DNA from: Strongyloides papillosus
Lineage: Eukaryota; Nematoda; Chromadorea; Rhabditida; Strongyloididae
Assembly: GCA_005656395.1 (NCBI GenBank)
Contig: SRSI01000051.1
Span: forward strand, 248,001 to 312,000
DNA length: 64,000 nucleotides
Reading direction: 5' to 3'
The notes below the pieces were generated by a model. The model was not told the DNA's origin and did not search any database. It saw only the letters and a list, made by a program, of their open reading frames with translations. How positions within the stretch are numbered: the stretch's first letter is position 1; every line of letters starts with the position of its first letter. Positions 23,216-36,100 of the stretch are shown here, piece after piece. The position numbers and the translations under genes are program-made.

Positions 23216-23499
23216 TACAAAGTAATTTTATTCCAATTTTGCGTATATTATAGTGTTAAAACAGATGTCGAAAAAAGCAAAATAGACTTCAGAGCTTGTT
23301 AATAAATCCCATATAAACGAATGGTGAGTTAATGTGTCCCCAAAAAAACGAAAAATAAAAGATATTGTCTCTTAGTTCTATTAATCTGTAACATTTATTG
23401 TTTTTATTTCTTCATAGATAAAAGTTATTGATGCTCGCAGGTGAGGAGTTAATTTTAAGACACCCTTATAATTATACTTTTTCCAGGTTTTTTTTATAG

Positions 23500-24390
23500 T
23501 TTCTAGTAATCAATCCCAATCAACGGACGTCCACGAGAAAAAGGCCAACGTTACTACAACACCTCCAGTATCTCCGAAAACAACTGCCACAGTAAGAGCA
23601 TTAACCCCCACAAAAATTACAGCGGAAATAACTGCTGCTTCTTTTTTTCCTCAAGTTCCACCTGCCTATCTTACATCTCCTATGTTACCGGCTCCGAATG
23701 TGCCACTCTTTACTGCCATGATTCCGTCAAATCCTATGGTTTCCTTAAACATCACAGTATCTACTGCCATGTTTCACCAAATTTGGTCCGAATATCTGAA
23801 TTCAATAAAGAACTTAGACAATGGAGTATCCGAAAACAAGTCACAAGAAAAACTCATTGGGAGCCTTCAAGAACAAAAGTAGGTCCTACACAAATATTTA
23901 TCTTTTACATCAGCGATGACAATGGACTGAACGAAATCGGAATCAAATCTTTCTACGAACAAAGACTCAAACTTTACGAAGAGATAGAAGAACACTCCTA
24001 CTACATTATCACAGGTAGTCGCCAACCATTCTCCGCTGTTAAAGAAGAATTCAATGGCACAACACATAAGTTTGAAATCATCACTAATGGTGACGTCAGG
24101 ATAACAAAATGTGAAGGCTTTGGTGCTTCAAGAACACCAGCTGTTCATTGATTTGTCAACGTAGTTATCATGCGTTCTGTTATGAATTTAGCTGCTCACT
24201 CTGATACCACTAAATTACCAAGATTTTTCAATTTTTTCAGCAAGATCGAAGAAATGGAAGAAAAATTAGTCTACAAAGCATGTTTGAAAAAGACCTGCTG
24301 AAAAGGAGCTGACGATAAAGGTGGTGGCAAATATTATTGTTCAAAATGCCGCACCGTCTCAAATAAATCTGTAATATATAATCATATAAT
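23500..24390 (+). pseudogene. RPA1-like ssDNA-binding protein, truncated copy 1
   Basis: A Pro/Thr-rich linker (about 23520-23780) leads into an OB-fold DNA-binding domain like DBD-A of replication protein A large subunit: RISEFNKELRQWSIRKQVTR, then IFIFYISDDNGLNEIGIKSF, IEEHSYYIITGS and THKFEIITNGDVRITKCEG. After a stop near 24151 the frame jumps to the C-terminal zinc domain, VYKACLKKTC ... KYYCSKC, interrupted by a TGA. DBD-B is missing, so there is an internal deletion. RPA1 coats single-stranded DNA in replication and repair. A second copy lies 8 kb away (32096-37905). It could derive from a host paralogue or from an RPA-carrying transposon (Helitrons in some lineages encode RPA1-like proteins); I saw no Helitron helicase here. 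Confidence 0.75.
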
Positions 24391-24399
24391 TTACTTAAT

Positions 24400-26000
24400 T
24401 ATATATTTATTGGAGTAAAGAAAAAGATTTAAAATAAAGACGATAAATAATTACAAACGCTAACGTAAAGGGAAACAAAGCAAAAAACTTATTTTGGATT
24501 CTAGAGAAACAAAATCAATTAAAAACCCGTCAGAAAACGTCGAAATACAAAACTGAAAAATGAAAAAACGAAGCCTCTAGATAATGAAAAAAGTAACGTT
24601 GAAAATAATAGTTCACAAGACACTTAAAAATCTTTTTTGAAAATCAGAGAAAAGTCATAAAATTTGAAGAACACAATTACAAATGAGATTGTTATTGCAA
24701 AAATATAATAAAAAATCATTAAAAGAATATAATGCTAAAGATAATAGAAATTAAAAAAAATAAACTGATAAAGTATAAAAATTCTATGATAATTTACTGA
24801 AACATGTTTGCTAAAAATAGACGTTTTCAATAAAAGTAGGTAGCAAAAAGACTTTAACTTACTTCTGAGAAAATGAATGTCTGATCAATCTATAAAGTTC
24901 AATCTGAAGTCGAAACTATATTTACTTGTAAAAATAAACATATACCTGGTTAAGATGCAATTTTAAAAACTCTAAAAAAATAGATAATAGAAAAAATGTT
25001 TCTTTTTCGACCTTAGATACCACTGTAAATAATGATGAAATAACGAGCAAAATAAACTCTTTATAAAAACACACCTATAAAAAAAATGTCTATTTTAAGG
25101 TCAATTTAAGTGATAAAGTTACAGATAGATTGACGAAGATTTATAAACTTGATTCAAAAAAACCATACTTTAAATTTAATGTTAGAAAATACATTTTATT
25201 TCTAGTACACTTCTCTTACTTATGCCATTTCTCTATTCTTCACTTTTGCAATAAAGTTTTTTCGTTTTTTATACTTACACAAATGTAAGCTTGTCTATAC
25301 TACGAAAATGTTAAGATACTGTTTTAACCACAATGGTGCATTCTATATTAAGAAATTTCCATCTTACTTAGCAAGAATCTGAATTCATTCAGAACAAAAC
25401 TGAGTTTGGAACACTTATTCAGACAATCACGCTATCTTCAAACCAAGAAAGACTACTTGCTACACAGATTATTGCTGTTACAAGGTTAGTTTATTTTAGT
25501 AATATGTTGCTAAAAAGGCCGATAAATAAATGAAATTATGATACTCATGAGAAAATGTAAGCACTTACGCAAGCAGCCACTTTTTCAATGTAAAGAAGAG
25601 TTTTTTAAGAGAATGTTTGAAATAAAATTGCAAGGTTTCGTGTCTGATAATGTTCACAAAATGTATCTGAAACTTTCTCCAACGCTTGTCTTGGTAAAAA
25701 TGCAATATATTGGACTACTGCGGCATCACGAAGATATATTTACATACCCTACCTTTCAATGTTACTGTTTCTAAAAGTAAAGTGCTAGTTTTCTATGTAA
25801 TATTAGCATTAAGAAAGATTTTTCTAGAATATTAGTGAAATTCTTAGTTACGCTATTTATTGTAAAATAGTCCAACAATAGTTCTTCAACTCGTTGTGCC
25901 TGCGAGGTAAAATAACGAAATGCGTAATTCAGTACTTTATTAGTAATATGTCATGCAATAAAATATAGAAAGTTTATTTACTATTATATTTATGATCTTT
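24400..26000 (+). pseudogene. Decayed gag-like region of an LTR element
   Basis: Broken coding pieces: KVNLSDKVTDRLTKIYKLDS (about 25110), KTEFGTLIQTITLSSNQERL (about 25400) and the open piece 25538-25774 with RMFEIKLQGFVSDNVHKMYL. The last matches the minus-strand piece KMFEIKLQGFLSNNVNEI near 40350, and downstream SPTIV / NS.LRY traces near 25840-25900 match 40050-40090. Together they define a retroelement gag family in two opposite orientations. No zinc knuckle or LTR found here. Confidence 0.5.
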
Positions 26001-27040
26001 TTGATCTTCTAAATCTGGCTTACTTTGAGTTTCTTGTACTTTTATAGTCCACTTAAGTTTCGGAATACTTAAAATAGATTTCACAGATGAAAACATTTTG
26101 TTTTGATGAAGCATTATTTTTATTTTCTAGCAATTTATAAAGGCTGTCATTACAAACTACATACTGATGGTGTTGTATTTGTAAATGCAAGATCCGTTTA
26201 AAGTTGTAGCTATCTAATTTAATGATTCTCAATTTATTTCACAGACTAGACGTAAATTTACAACATATACTTGTCTTGCTATGTTTTATAGCATGTAAAG
26301 ATCTCGAAGTAGAAAAAATTAAATAGTTATAAGACCAAAGATAGGTAATAAATTTTCTAAGTCAATTAATCATGTTCATAAGAATGTGTATTTAAAGGTA
26401 AAATTTCATCCTTTAAATATTTCTTGTAAGAGAACAGCAAAAAATTATATTCTTATTTACGGTAATCTAATTTTAACTATAGTTGTGTACTTTGTAAAAG
26501 AAGATATATTCATATTAGAAAATTTAGTAGATATAGTGCCTCTGATGTAAACGAGTTAAAAAGCCGGAGATTAATCTTTAAAGATATATTTAATAAGTCA
26601 AATGGTTACGCAGATCTACTGTCAATATCTAATGACTTATTTTTTCCATATTTAATATGTGCTTTTTAATTTCATTCTACTTCCTGTGGAATATTCAAAT
26701 GAGATCTACAACATTTTCTACATAGATTTAAAGATAAAAATAGATTCAAAGTTACTGGACTTGTCGGAGTTTTTAAAAAAAAAAATAATATGTCTGCGAC
26801 AAAAAAAAGGTAGAACATTTAAAGAAAAAATAAATCATTATATAAAATGAACGACTACAAGAGTACGAACACAAACAATTGTACTTCCACTTTATGTTAT
26901 TTTTCTTTCTAAAGATAATTGCAAAACAATGACAATAGCGGAAAATTGTTAAAAAATAATGTTTTTCATGTTGGAAATAAGTCAACATTTTAAAGACACT
27001 TTTGTCACTGAAAATGTGGCCTAGTGCGATAATAGTGGTA
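26001..27040. other. Unassigned, probably decayed retroelement sequence
   Basis: Base composition is less extreme than in the plain spacers, and short frames occur on both strands (26659-26850 plus; 26773-27075 minus). No convincing domain. The minus-strand part would be where RNase H should follow the reverse transcriptase fragment at 27070-27660. Confidence 0.3.
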
Positions 27041-27069
27041 CAAACAAATCTACATTTCTCCGAGTTTGT

Positions 27070-28120
27070 AATCAAATTTATATCTTGTAACTTTCTTGAA
27101 GAATCATTTATTTTTCGATGTGCATTTTAAGGAAACCAGATGCTATGATTATAAAATCGTCAATATAATTTTTCATTTGAATGCCTTGTATTATATTTTC
27201 AAAGATGATTTTAGCTATTAACCTTGCGTTCTTGAGTTTAAAAAAATGCGGCTAAATTGAAATATTTTCTTAGGTGTGCCTTGAATGCCAAATATAGTTA
27301 TCAATTTTGCTTGATTTCAAGCTGTAGAAATTGCATTCAATATATATTATTATAAAATATGTTGTTTCTAGACTTTTTGCAAGTTCGTCATTACGTAAAA
27401 GAAGAAATTGCTAAGGCTTATACAGAGTGTTAACCGGACGACAGTATGATACTATTCGTATTTTATCTTCTGTTTTTGGAACAGCATAGATATTCAGCAA
27501 CGCTTTTGGCTAAGGACATTCTTCAATGATGTTGTCTTTCAACCACATATCAATAATTTTTTGCGCTTCATTGTGATATCTTTCTTGTATCTCGTGTTGT
27601 GAAAACATTGGGATTTGATTAAAACAATCTAAAATTTCGGAATTTTGTATTTTCACTACCTATTTTTACCGACTTGTATACACTTGGAAACTTATTGATG
27701 ATTTCTTCTTTTACCCTACCGTTTTCATTGTCGACTTTTAGAAGTCTCTTTTTTCTTAGTTTAGTATCAATGAAACTTTCTTTCTATATAAGTTTCCGAA
27801 CTTAATCGTAACAAATACGTGTATCCCGTATTTTAGTATGTCAGAACCTATTGCCATATAATTACTTTTTTTTTATACTAGCATTTTTGTTTCTACTTAT
27901 TTTCCGTTCTTAAATATGAGATTTAATATGGTTATAGATATTTTTTTTACACCTGTAACATGTGTAACATTGATCTCTTCATCATCATGAATATTTATAT
28001 AAAGTTCTTTAGTAGCTCTTCTACTTATCATAGACATATTCTCACCTGTTTCAACAAAGCCTCAAGAAATTTTTTTTATCAGACACAACCGTTATTAGAA
28101 TAAGAATGAATGGTTCTTCA
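27070..28120 (-). pseudogene. Ty3/gypsy-type pol remnant: protease and reverse transcriptase
   Basis: Read on the minus strand: at about 28090-28020 ETGENMSMISRRATKEL resembles a retroviral-type protease active site with Asp changed to Glu. At about 27640-27400 HNEAQKIIDMWLKDNIIEEC, then YAVPKTEDKIRIVSYCRPVN, is the start of a Ty3-type reverse transcriptase. At about 27310-27120 GIQGTPKKIFQF and NYIDDFIIIASG give the catalytic YxDD box. Stops and frameshifts interrupt every part. Reverse transcriptase copies element RNA; this copy is dead. Confidence 0.7.
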
Positions 28121-31100
28121 TAAAGTTTACAATTTTTGATAGGAGAATATGATTTCATATTATTTGACTTACTAACAAAATAATTATCTCATTTACTACT
28201 AAGTTACGAGTTTTCTACACAATTTGATTCATGATAATTAATTTGCTTGAGTGATATATCTTTATTCTTATCACTATACAATATGTTGATGCTAGCAAAG
28301 GAAGAGTTTTTTTAAGTAATTTATGATATGTTTCCTTTCGTTTGTTGAAATTTGCAAAGTGCTTTGTTTATCATTATTATTCCAATGTTCTCTTATATTG
28401 CGAACAGGCAAAAGTAGATAATATTTTATGTTCTCTCTGCCTCTGAGACAATTACAAAAATTCAAACTTTTTTTAATTGGAATTGAGATTTCTAAAACAA
28501 AGATTATTTTTTGTTTCTTTGATTATTATTAATATATCTGATCTGTTTGTTTTTGATGACTTTTTTTAACAAAAGTAAGTAACTAGCCTTTATAAAAACT
28601 TTTTCATTTTCAGCTATACAATATCTTTGTTTAAACACAAATTCTTTACCAATATTGAATTTCTGTTTTAGTGAAGTTAATATACACCATACAACTAATA
28701 TCATGATGATTATTGTATTTGTGGTAGCTACAGGATGATGTTAAATGATATGTAGTTCAGAAGCACTTGTGTAACGTCGACACATTTCATTTGTAAATAT
28801 ACCAATATTCATTTTCTTACTACGTAACGTAAATTATTGTTCTTCAGCTGCACACACTAATAAAAATCAATTTTTAGCATCTAACTTACTTAATTTTATA
28901 CAAGGAAAACTGAATACATTTTATTTCTGTCATCAGGTAATAGCAGAGTTATTCTACAGCTTTTAAACTTCTACTAGAAAAATGACTACTTTCATACAAT
29001 ATTTATCATCTTTGTGTTTAGGTTAGTTTTCATAACGTAGCTTTGTATTCTTTTATCAATCTTTAAACTTGACTATTGTCCATAACTGATTTCATCGTGT
29101 TTTTCTCATCTGCTACATTTTTAGCTTCGTTAATTTCTAACGGCTTTTTCTTGACTACTATTAAAGATTTGCCGAGTAAAATAAGTATTTTTGATAATGT
29201 TGTAATCACTTAGCGTTCACATTTCAATTTCATTTTGACAATATTTTTTATATTTGAATTTCTTTCTTAATTCACCGTATCATAGTTACAATTTTTACCT
29301 ATTATCGGCTTGATAATGATTTTGTCTAATTATAACGCCATATTAGATGTTTTTCTTTTGAAATAAGAAAATAATAAGAGAAATTAAACAAGCGAGCTCT
29401 CACTAAGTTGACTTTTTCAAAAGTGGTAGTATATTTTATTTACATGCATTTTTAGACGTCAGATTACGATAGTAAGATAGAACAATAAAATTAAAGTTTT
29501 TTTTTAAATATTATCGTGTTTTTATAGTGTAGCGGATTTAGAATAACACGAGATTTAGGGTATGTTTTTATTAAAGTAAAGAAAATTTAAAATACAATAT
29601 ATGTAGTATGTTTATTTTCTATAAAGTCATATTTCTCAAAAGTACCAACTCAACTCTGGCAATTTTGAGGATAACTGCTCTTTATATAACCAGAAGTGGG
29701 CGGTTGATAATTGATAAAAATTCTTCATTTGATTTTGGTGTAAGACATAAAGTCCAGTGATAAAAAGTTCTCAACTAAGATAGACATTATGAAGGCAAAG
29801 TTTTGTTACTATTATCATGAAATTCCAACAAACGACTATTGAGAATTCGAGCATTACTAGGCATTACTGAGCGACACATTTTCGTAAATAAAAATTTAAT
29901 TTATTTGTTTGCATTAAAAATTTCTTCTGCAACGAATGAAGAGTTGAATTGGATTTCTTATTAAGAGTTACCTCACTGTATGGACCAATTGATAATATAA
30001 AGAATGATAGTTTCCTTTTTCGTTGTTTTGTATTTCACTAATATAATTAAAATTTCACATTGGCTTTTCAAAATCATTGAGTTCATCAATTAAATTAACT
30101 TTATATTTTATTTTTTTCTTTTTCTGAGAAGGTTTAAATTAACTAGATGAGATATAACAACTTCTAGTAACACTATTTATTTGAGATTATTTCACTATCG
30201 TAAAGATAGCAAATCATATCTGGACAGTTAAAATTAGTTTCTTTTCTAATAGAAAGGAAGCATTTTTGAAAATCGACAAACTTTCAGATTTGAAAGTCAC
30301 AGTTGCTTGATTAAATTAAAGAAAATGTTGTAACCTAAATTTTTTAGCTAATTTTACTAGTAAATGATAATTTACTATAAATTGCGTTCTTTGCACATTG
30401 TAACTACGTTGTTACTATTTTTTAATTGTGCACAACGTCTCAAGATCTTTTCAAGATTAGTGTTGTATCTTGTAAAATGTCATTTAGTATTAAAGAAGAG
30501 TACTTTTTTTCTATGCGGTAAGTATTCTTAAATATTAAGGAGTAAGGCTAAGATTTGATTTCTGGTAAATCAGTGTTTTCACTTAATATCACACTTGCGG
30601 GAATTTCATTGATTTTGTTTAATATTTCTTTTTGATATCTAAATCATTTTTCTTAATTTTAGAAATCAATTTTTTAACGATTTCATTAAAAAAAATTTTT
30701 TGAATTCATATAATCTACTACTTGTTTGGTATTAATTCTTAAAGTAACTATATCCTTAGTGAGATTTTCACATTTACTTCTTATTTCATTATGATTTTCT
30801 CCCATGCATCATTATATAAATGTTTCATTTTGAGATTTATTCACAATTTTATCATGCTTATCTTATCTCTAAACTTTACATTTACTAACATTAAAGATAA
30901 TCAAAATTCTAAACTTATTTGGTTCAGTTAACGTGCCATCATTTTTTCTTCTTTTAAACATGAACACATTAATTTACAATTGTTAATAAACATTAGATGG
31001 TTTCCTCGCATATTCAGTTTTTTGTGTAATATTTTTCATTTTTTCTTTCTTAACTAATAGTAAAAAAATAATTGATGAGATTTTTGTAAAGACTAATAGT

Positions 31101-31180
31101 GACCGTGAACACCTGAATCAAACCATTTAGAATTGGGTATTTCAACTATTTATTCACTTTTTCTGTCAAATTTAAGAATC
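28121..31180 (-). pseudogene. Faint gag-like debris, upstream part of the same minus-strand element
   Basis: Minus-strand traces such as MGENHNEIRSKCENLTKDIV (about 30800) and short Lys/Asn-rich frames precede the protease fragment in the order expected for gag. TTATATAAAGAGCAG (minus strand, about 29680) resembles an LTR TATA region, but no second LTR was found. The 66-codon frame at 28504-28704 has no recognisable domain. The whole interval otherwise holds nothing I can name. Confidence 0.3.
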
Positions 31181-31208
31181 GTATTCTATGTTTCTGTAAT
31201 TTTTACTA

Positions 31209-31672
31209 CACTGAGAAAAATTTTGCGGATAGGGAACGCAAACATTTGCGGTTTATAATCAGAAATGGTAAACCGCAAAATTATTCTGAACGCAGTAAAA
31301 TTATGTTTTCTTCTACCACGACATTTACAACTGTTAATAATTTTTCGGTAAAAGATACCACATTTATTTACGATGTATGCTTTTTGATCAAATGTAGAAA
31401 GAAACAAATAGTTATTATTATAAAAAACATTATTTAAATGTTTATTAAACATATTTTACTCTTTTTTAAAATTTTAAAAAATTTAAAATTTCTTTAATTG
31501 ATAAATAATAACTTCAACGATAATATGAATATTTATTTTATTAATAAAATTAAATACATTTTATTTATAAACAAGATATCTGCAAAAATTTGAATTTGAA
31601 TAGGTCAAATTTTCTATCAACCCAAAAAGTTTTTGCAACCCCAAAGAGTCGCACAAAAAATTTTTCTCAATG
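31209..31672. mobile_element. TA-flanked MITE, copy 1 (464 bp)
   Basis: The left end CACTGAGAAAAATTTTGCGG and the inverted right end (GCACAAAAAATTTTTCTCAATG) are bordered by TA. Contains GCGGTTTATAATC / GGTAAACCGC internal inverted pieces. Non-coding; the overlapping opposite frames here are chance. Same family as 37694-37854. Confidence 0.7.
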
Positions 31673-32095
31673 TTTAAAAAAACAAAACAAGATATATAGT
31701 TAAACTATTTTTAATTGGCGTAAGAAAAGATCTGTAGCAAAGGTCCTACACAAAGTTAACGTAGACTTTATTGAGTAAAAAAACTAGAACTAAAATTATA
31801 ACAATTAATTATAAAAATAGTGATATAAAAAATAAATAAAAAGAATTATAAAAATGATTTAAAATGAATAAATAAATTTAATTTAATTTATGGGATTTTC
31901 CATGATCATTATCTTAACACGATCTGAGGTTTGGCGTGCTCTGAGTATCATTTTTTTTTGGTTGTGTTCTTTGGAGTACTAATTCTTACTTATATTAAAG
32001 AAAATCTATTAATAAAATAAAGAAGGGGAAAGGGAAAGTTACAACATAATATAAATTAGAATAATCATATAATTAATTAGAGAGTTACTATTAGT
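31673..32095. other. AT-rich spacer
   Basis: No gene. A less A+T-rich patch at 31905-31985 has no recognisable motif. It follows the stop codon of the RPA1-like pseudogene. Confidence 0.35.
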
Positions 32096-33025
32096 TTATA
32101 GAACGTGACGATCAATGCTGATTATTGTCCATCTATGATTCTTAGCGGGTTTAGAGCTTATTTTAAAGGTGTAGGTCCCATTTCTTGCAACTCCAAGAAT
32201 ATCTTCGAACAACCCTTGTCTTGCAATAATTTCATCGGCTGACTGTCTAAGAAAATTTTTTGTTGCAAAGTTGCGCGAGTAAACCTATTGTCTGCCGGAT
32301 TCATCAATAAATTCAAAGTTAACGAAAAAGACATACGTAAAGTTAGGAGAATCGGCTTTGCACTTGGAGCAGTAATATGAATTGTTGTTTGTCTGCATTA
32401 CTCTAGTTTTGAAACATCCTTAATTTAAGCAAGTCTTGTAGTATATGTCGTTGTCAATTTGCCCGATTCTCCCAACGACATTGAAGATGTCCTCTGATTC
32501 CTTGTTGCTTGCTTGTCTTCCAAATGCCTCTCGAATTGAAATTGTCTTCACTTCCAGTTTTCCAACCGCGTTTCGGAGGTTTCTGATAGTCTCAGCAAGT
32601 GAAGTGAATGGTGGTCGTCCAAGGTACTGTTCTACCTTGACGTTGTCGTTTACCAGGGTTTCAAAATAGTGCCCTGTTAAATTGAATTTCTGTTTTGCCT
32701 CACAGATTGATGACCCTGGGCCACTAAATATGTAAAATGAATTTTCTTGAATTTGATTGAAGACTCCTGGCCTGGTATCCTTGAAACACTCGGAGGATAT
32801 TGTGGCACCATTCTCGTCCGTAACATAAAAACTAAATATTTTACTTGGTTCTCTTGGCGTTGATACATTTTTTGTTTCGGTTTTTTTTTATGAGGTAGCC
32901 GAATGTTTTCAATCTAAGCATCTGTGAATTAAGAGATGATACAGTAACAAAATTGGTCAAATCGTCAAATCGAAGCGCATTATTTCTTGGTTCTTCGGGT
33001 ATGTTGACAATCATTTCTACATTTC

Positions 33026-33184
33026 TGTTGCATAATATGCATATATAGTTATTCATATTTTAAATATATAAAATATTATATATATTGTAGTCTCTCTTCT
33101 TAACTAGCCTTTTAATAAATTATATTATTTATACTATTATTATGCCATCATCAATAGATAAGCTAAGCTTGCTTTTAGCTAACA
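33026..33184 (+). repeat. 5' LTR of the young Ty3/gypsy element
   Basis: 159 bp, unusually short. Contains A+T-rich TATA-like sequence (AAATATATAAAATATTATAT) and, at 33142, the ATG of the gag-pol frame, so the first 14 codons are LTR-encoded. Confidence 0.95.
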
Positions 33185-36100
33185 TGGGGGCTCAACCGGT
33201 GACAGAATTAGAGTTGGACAATCAAGGACAAATCAGTCTGTCATCACTACCAAGCACTATAGAGGAGGTAGTTAGACAAGAAAATTTAAATATTACAAGA
33301 GTAATGTTAATAAAAATTGCATTAAAATATGCAGAATTGAAAAATAAGCGAAAATCAAATGAGGAAAATATGCAAAGTTTACTTGAAACAACAATGTCAT
33401 CAATTAACACGTTAATGACAAATAAAGTAAGACCAACATTTAGATTGCCTAGGAAGCACACACCAACTGAATTAAATGCTTATCTAGAAGAAATAGAATC
33501 TTTGAATGTTGATGATTATGAAAAAATTAACATAATTATATCTCAAGTACATGGTCCTACTAAAGATGCGGCATTAATGATTCCTGATAAGAGTGATTTC
33601 ATAAAATTCTGTAATCAGTTAAAGGATAATTTGTATCCGTTACAAAATAATCGTTATGAAGCTAAAAAAGAATTATTAAAAATAAGACCATACTCACGTG
33701 AAACAATCATTAATTTTCTGAACAGAGTAGGTGCTCAAATTCAAATAAGCAATGAAACATTGACGAATAAATTGACAGATGTTGATATTTTTGACATTCA
33801 TGTAGAACTGTTATCAAAAACAAAAATGAAACTATTTCGTGTGTTAAATAGCCATCCAGATAATGTAACAGAATTAAAAAAGGAGGCAATATCACAATTA
33901 AAGAATAGTTATTCTATATCAAAAACATTTGCTACACAAAAATCTTCATTTAGAAATCAAGATACTTTTAATAAAAGAGAAAATGTACAAAAATCAAATA
34001 GTAAACCATTTTTCCACAAAAAAGAAAACAAAAAAATTCATGTAGTTGATGAAGAAGATGAAAATGATGAAGAAGATTTTATTGGAGAAATATTGATAAT
34101 AAATGATAAACAGCTAAAGAAAACGGAAAATATTGTAATTGGTGAGAAAAAGTTGAATGTAACAGCCTTACTTGATACTGGATCAGATGTAAATTTGATA
34201 AGTAAAAATGTTATTCATACATTGAAATCAATAGGTGAAAATATTACAACAATGTCTTATAAAAGTACCGTTCAGGGAATAGAAAAAAATCCACTAAAAA
34301 TATTAGGTCAAGTTGATATATCAATGTATGGAAAAAAGGTAAAATTTTTAGTTCTTCCTGAGTTAGATTATGAACTTATAATTTGTAAAAACACAATTAA
34401 AAATGTTCCATTCTTAAAATCTTTATTAATAAAATCTTTAGAATATCCTTTAGTTAATGAAAAAGAAAAGAAATTAAAAAATATTTTACTAAAAAAGTAC
34501 AAAATCAATTTTGAAGATAAAGCTGTTATCCCATCTCAAGTAATTCCACCAATTCAGTGGTCAATGATAGAGAATAAACCTACAGCAAGCAAAATACGAC
34601 CAATACCAAAAACTCAAATAGAAGCTATATCAAAAGAAATAAAAATATTATTAGATAAGAAGATAATAAAGCCGTGTATGTCAGAATGGAATAGTTGTTT
34701 AGAACCAATTAAAAAAGAAGGTAAAGATGGATCTATATCTTACAGGTTATGTGTAGATTATAAATCTTTGAATAAACAAACTCGAAAACCAGTATCCATA
34801 TTACCTCAACCCAAACAAATACTTGCAGAAATGTTTGATAAAAAATGTTTTAGTGTAATCGATCTGAAACATGGTTATTATAATTTACGTGTTGATGAAA
34901 AATTACAAGATATGCTTGCATTTACATTTTTATCAAAACAATATACATTTCAAGCACTTCCACAAGGTATAACGATTGGTCCATATGCTTTCCAAACAAT
35001 ATTACAAAATAACATGGAAGATCTCTTAAATAAATACAAAGGAAAAATACATATTTTTATAGATGATTTGTTAATTTCAACAATATCAGAAGATGAAAAT
35101 ATAAAAATAGTTCATGAAGTATGTCAAAGACTAGAAAAACTCCAATTAAATGTTAATGTACAAAAGATGCAATTATTAAGAAATAAAGTAGAATATCTTG
35201 GTATTTATTTAAAGCCTATTGGTATAGGAATTGCTCAAAAACATGTTCAAAAGGTGCTTAAATTTAAAGAACCAAAATCTAAGAAAGATATACAGTCATT
35301 TCTAGGTCTATGTTCGTATTTTAGAAACTTTATACATAATTTTGCACAGACTGCTCAACCTTTGTATAACCTATTAGTACCAAATAAGAAAATAGAATGG
35401 ACAAATGAAACCAAAAATGCATATGAACAGTTGAAATCAATGATAGAAAAGGCTCCAATATTGAAACATTTAGATTATGATGGTGCATTAACAAATGAAA
35501 AACCTATACGAATTTTTACAGACGCAAGTCTCAATGGAATAGGTAGTGTTATAACTCAAGAAGAAGTAATAGATGGAAAGAAACATTATAATATTATATC
35601 ATTTTATAGTCGAGCATTGTCAAAAGCTGAGCAACGATATCCAGCAATGGAATTAGAATGTTTAGCAGCAGTATCAACGCTCCAGGCAATGCGATATCAA
35701 TTGTGGGGATTACCAATTCAAATAATAAGTGATAATAAGCAGTTATGTAGTTTGTTAATATCTGGTAATTTAAGCTTACGATTACTTAAGTGGTCAATGT
35801 TATTGGGTGAATTTAATATTTCTAATATTGTATATTTACCTGGTTCAAAAAATGTCATTGCAGATGCGATGTCGCGAGTGATTGAACACTGTGATATTCC
35901 AGATGATGAAGAGTTTCCAACCCCTATATTATCAGTCTGTTCCATCTCTGAGTTAACTAATAAAATACCAAATGAATGTGAATGGTATAGAATTCAAAAC
36001 ACTGATGAAATTTTTTTAGAATTAAGGAAAAATGTTTTGAATAAATCAACAACTCCAAAGTTAACAGATGAGTTTGGTAAAAAACAATTTGAGATAGGAA

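Larger units (their letters stand above)
18497..23341. mobile_element. TIR element B, relative of element A, with nested insertions
   Basis: The left end GGCGGTTCGTCAACTAACCA and the right end (minus strand) GGGGACACATTAACTCACCA resemble element A's ends, and the subterminal GCTTTTTTCGACATCTG is kept at 23255-23280. The 31-bp CTATTTTGCTTTTTT array recurs at 22985-23215. Flanks TAAAAGAA and AAAAAAAC are only partly alike, so this copy is older than A. A LTR element (19087-21399) and a fold-back MITE (21708-22239) lie inside. No transposase seen. Confidence 0.7.

Noticed and set aside
2717..23341. Polinton/Maverick element (because of a protease-like gene and long distance between similar TIRs)
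   Set aside because: The inner ends resolve into two separate elements, one with a perfect 8-bp TSD, and no polymerase B, integrase or capsid genes are present.
27070..31180. Polinton or Helitron core genes
   Set aside because: The recognisable motifs (YxDD reverse transcriptase, retroviral-type protease) are of a Ty3/gypsy element.
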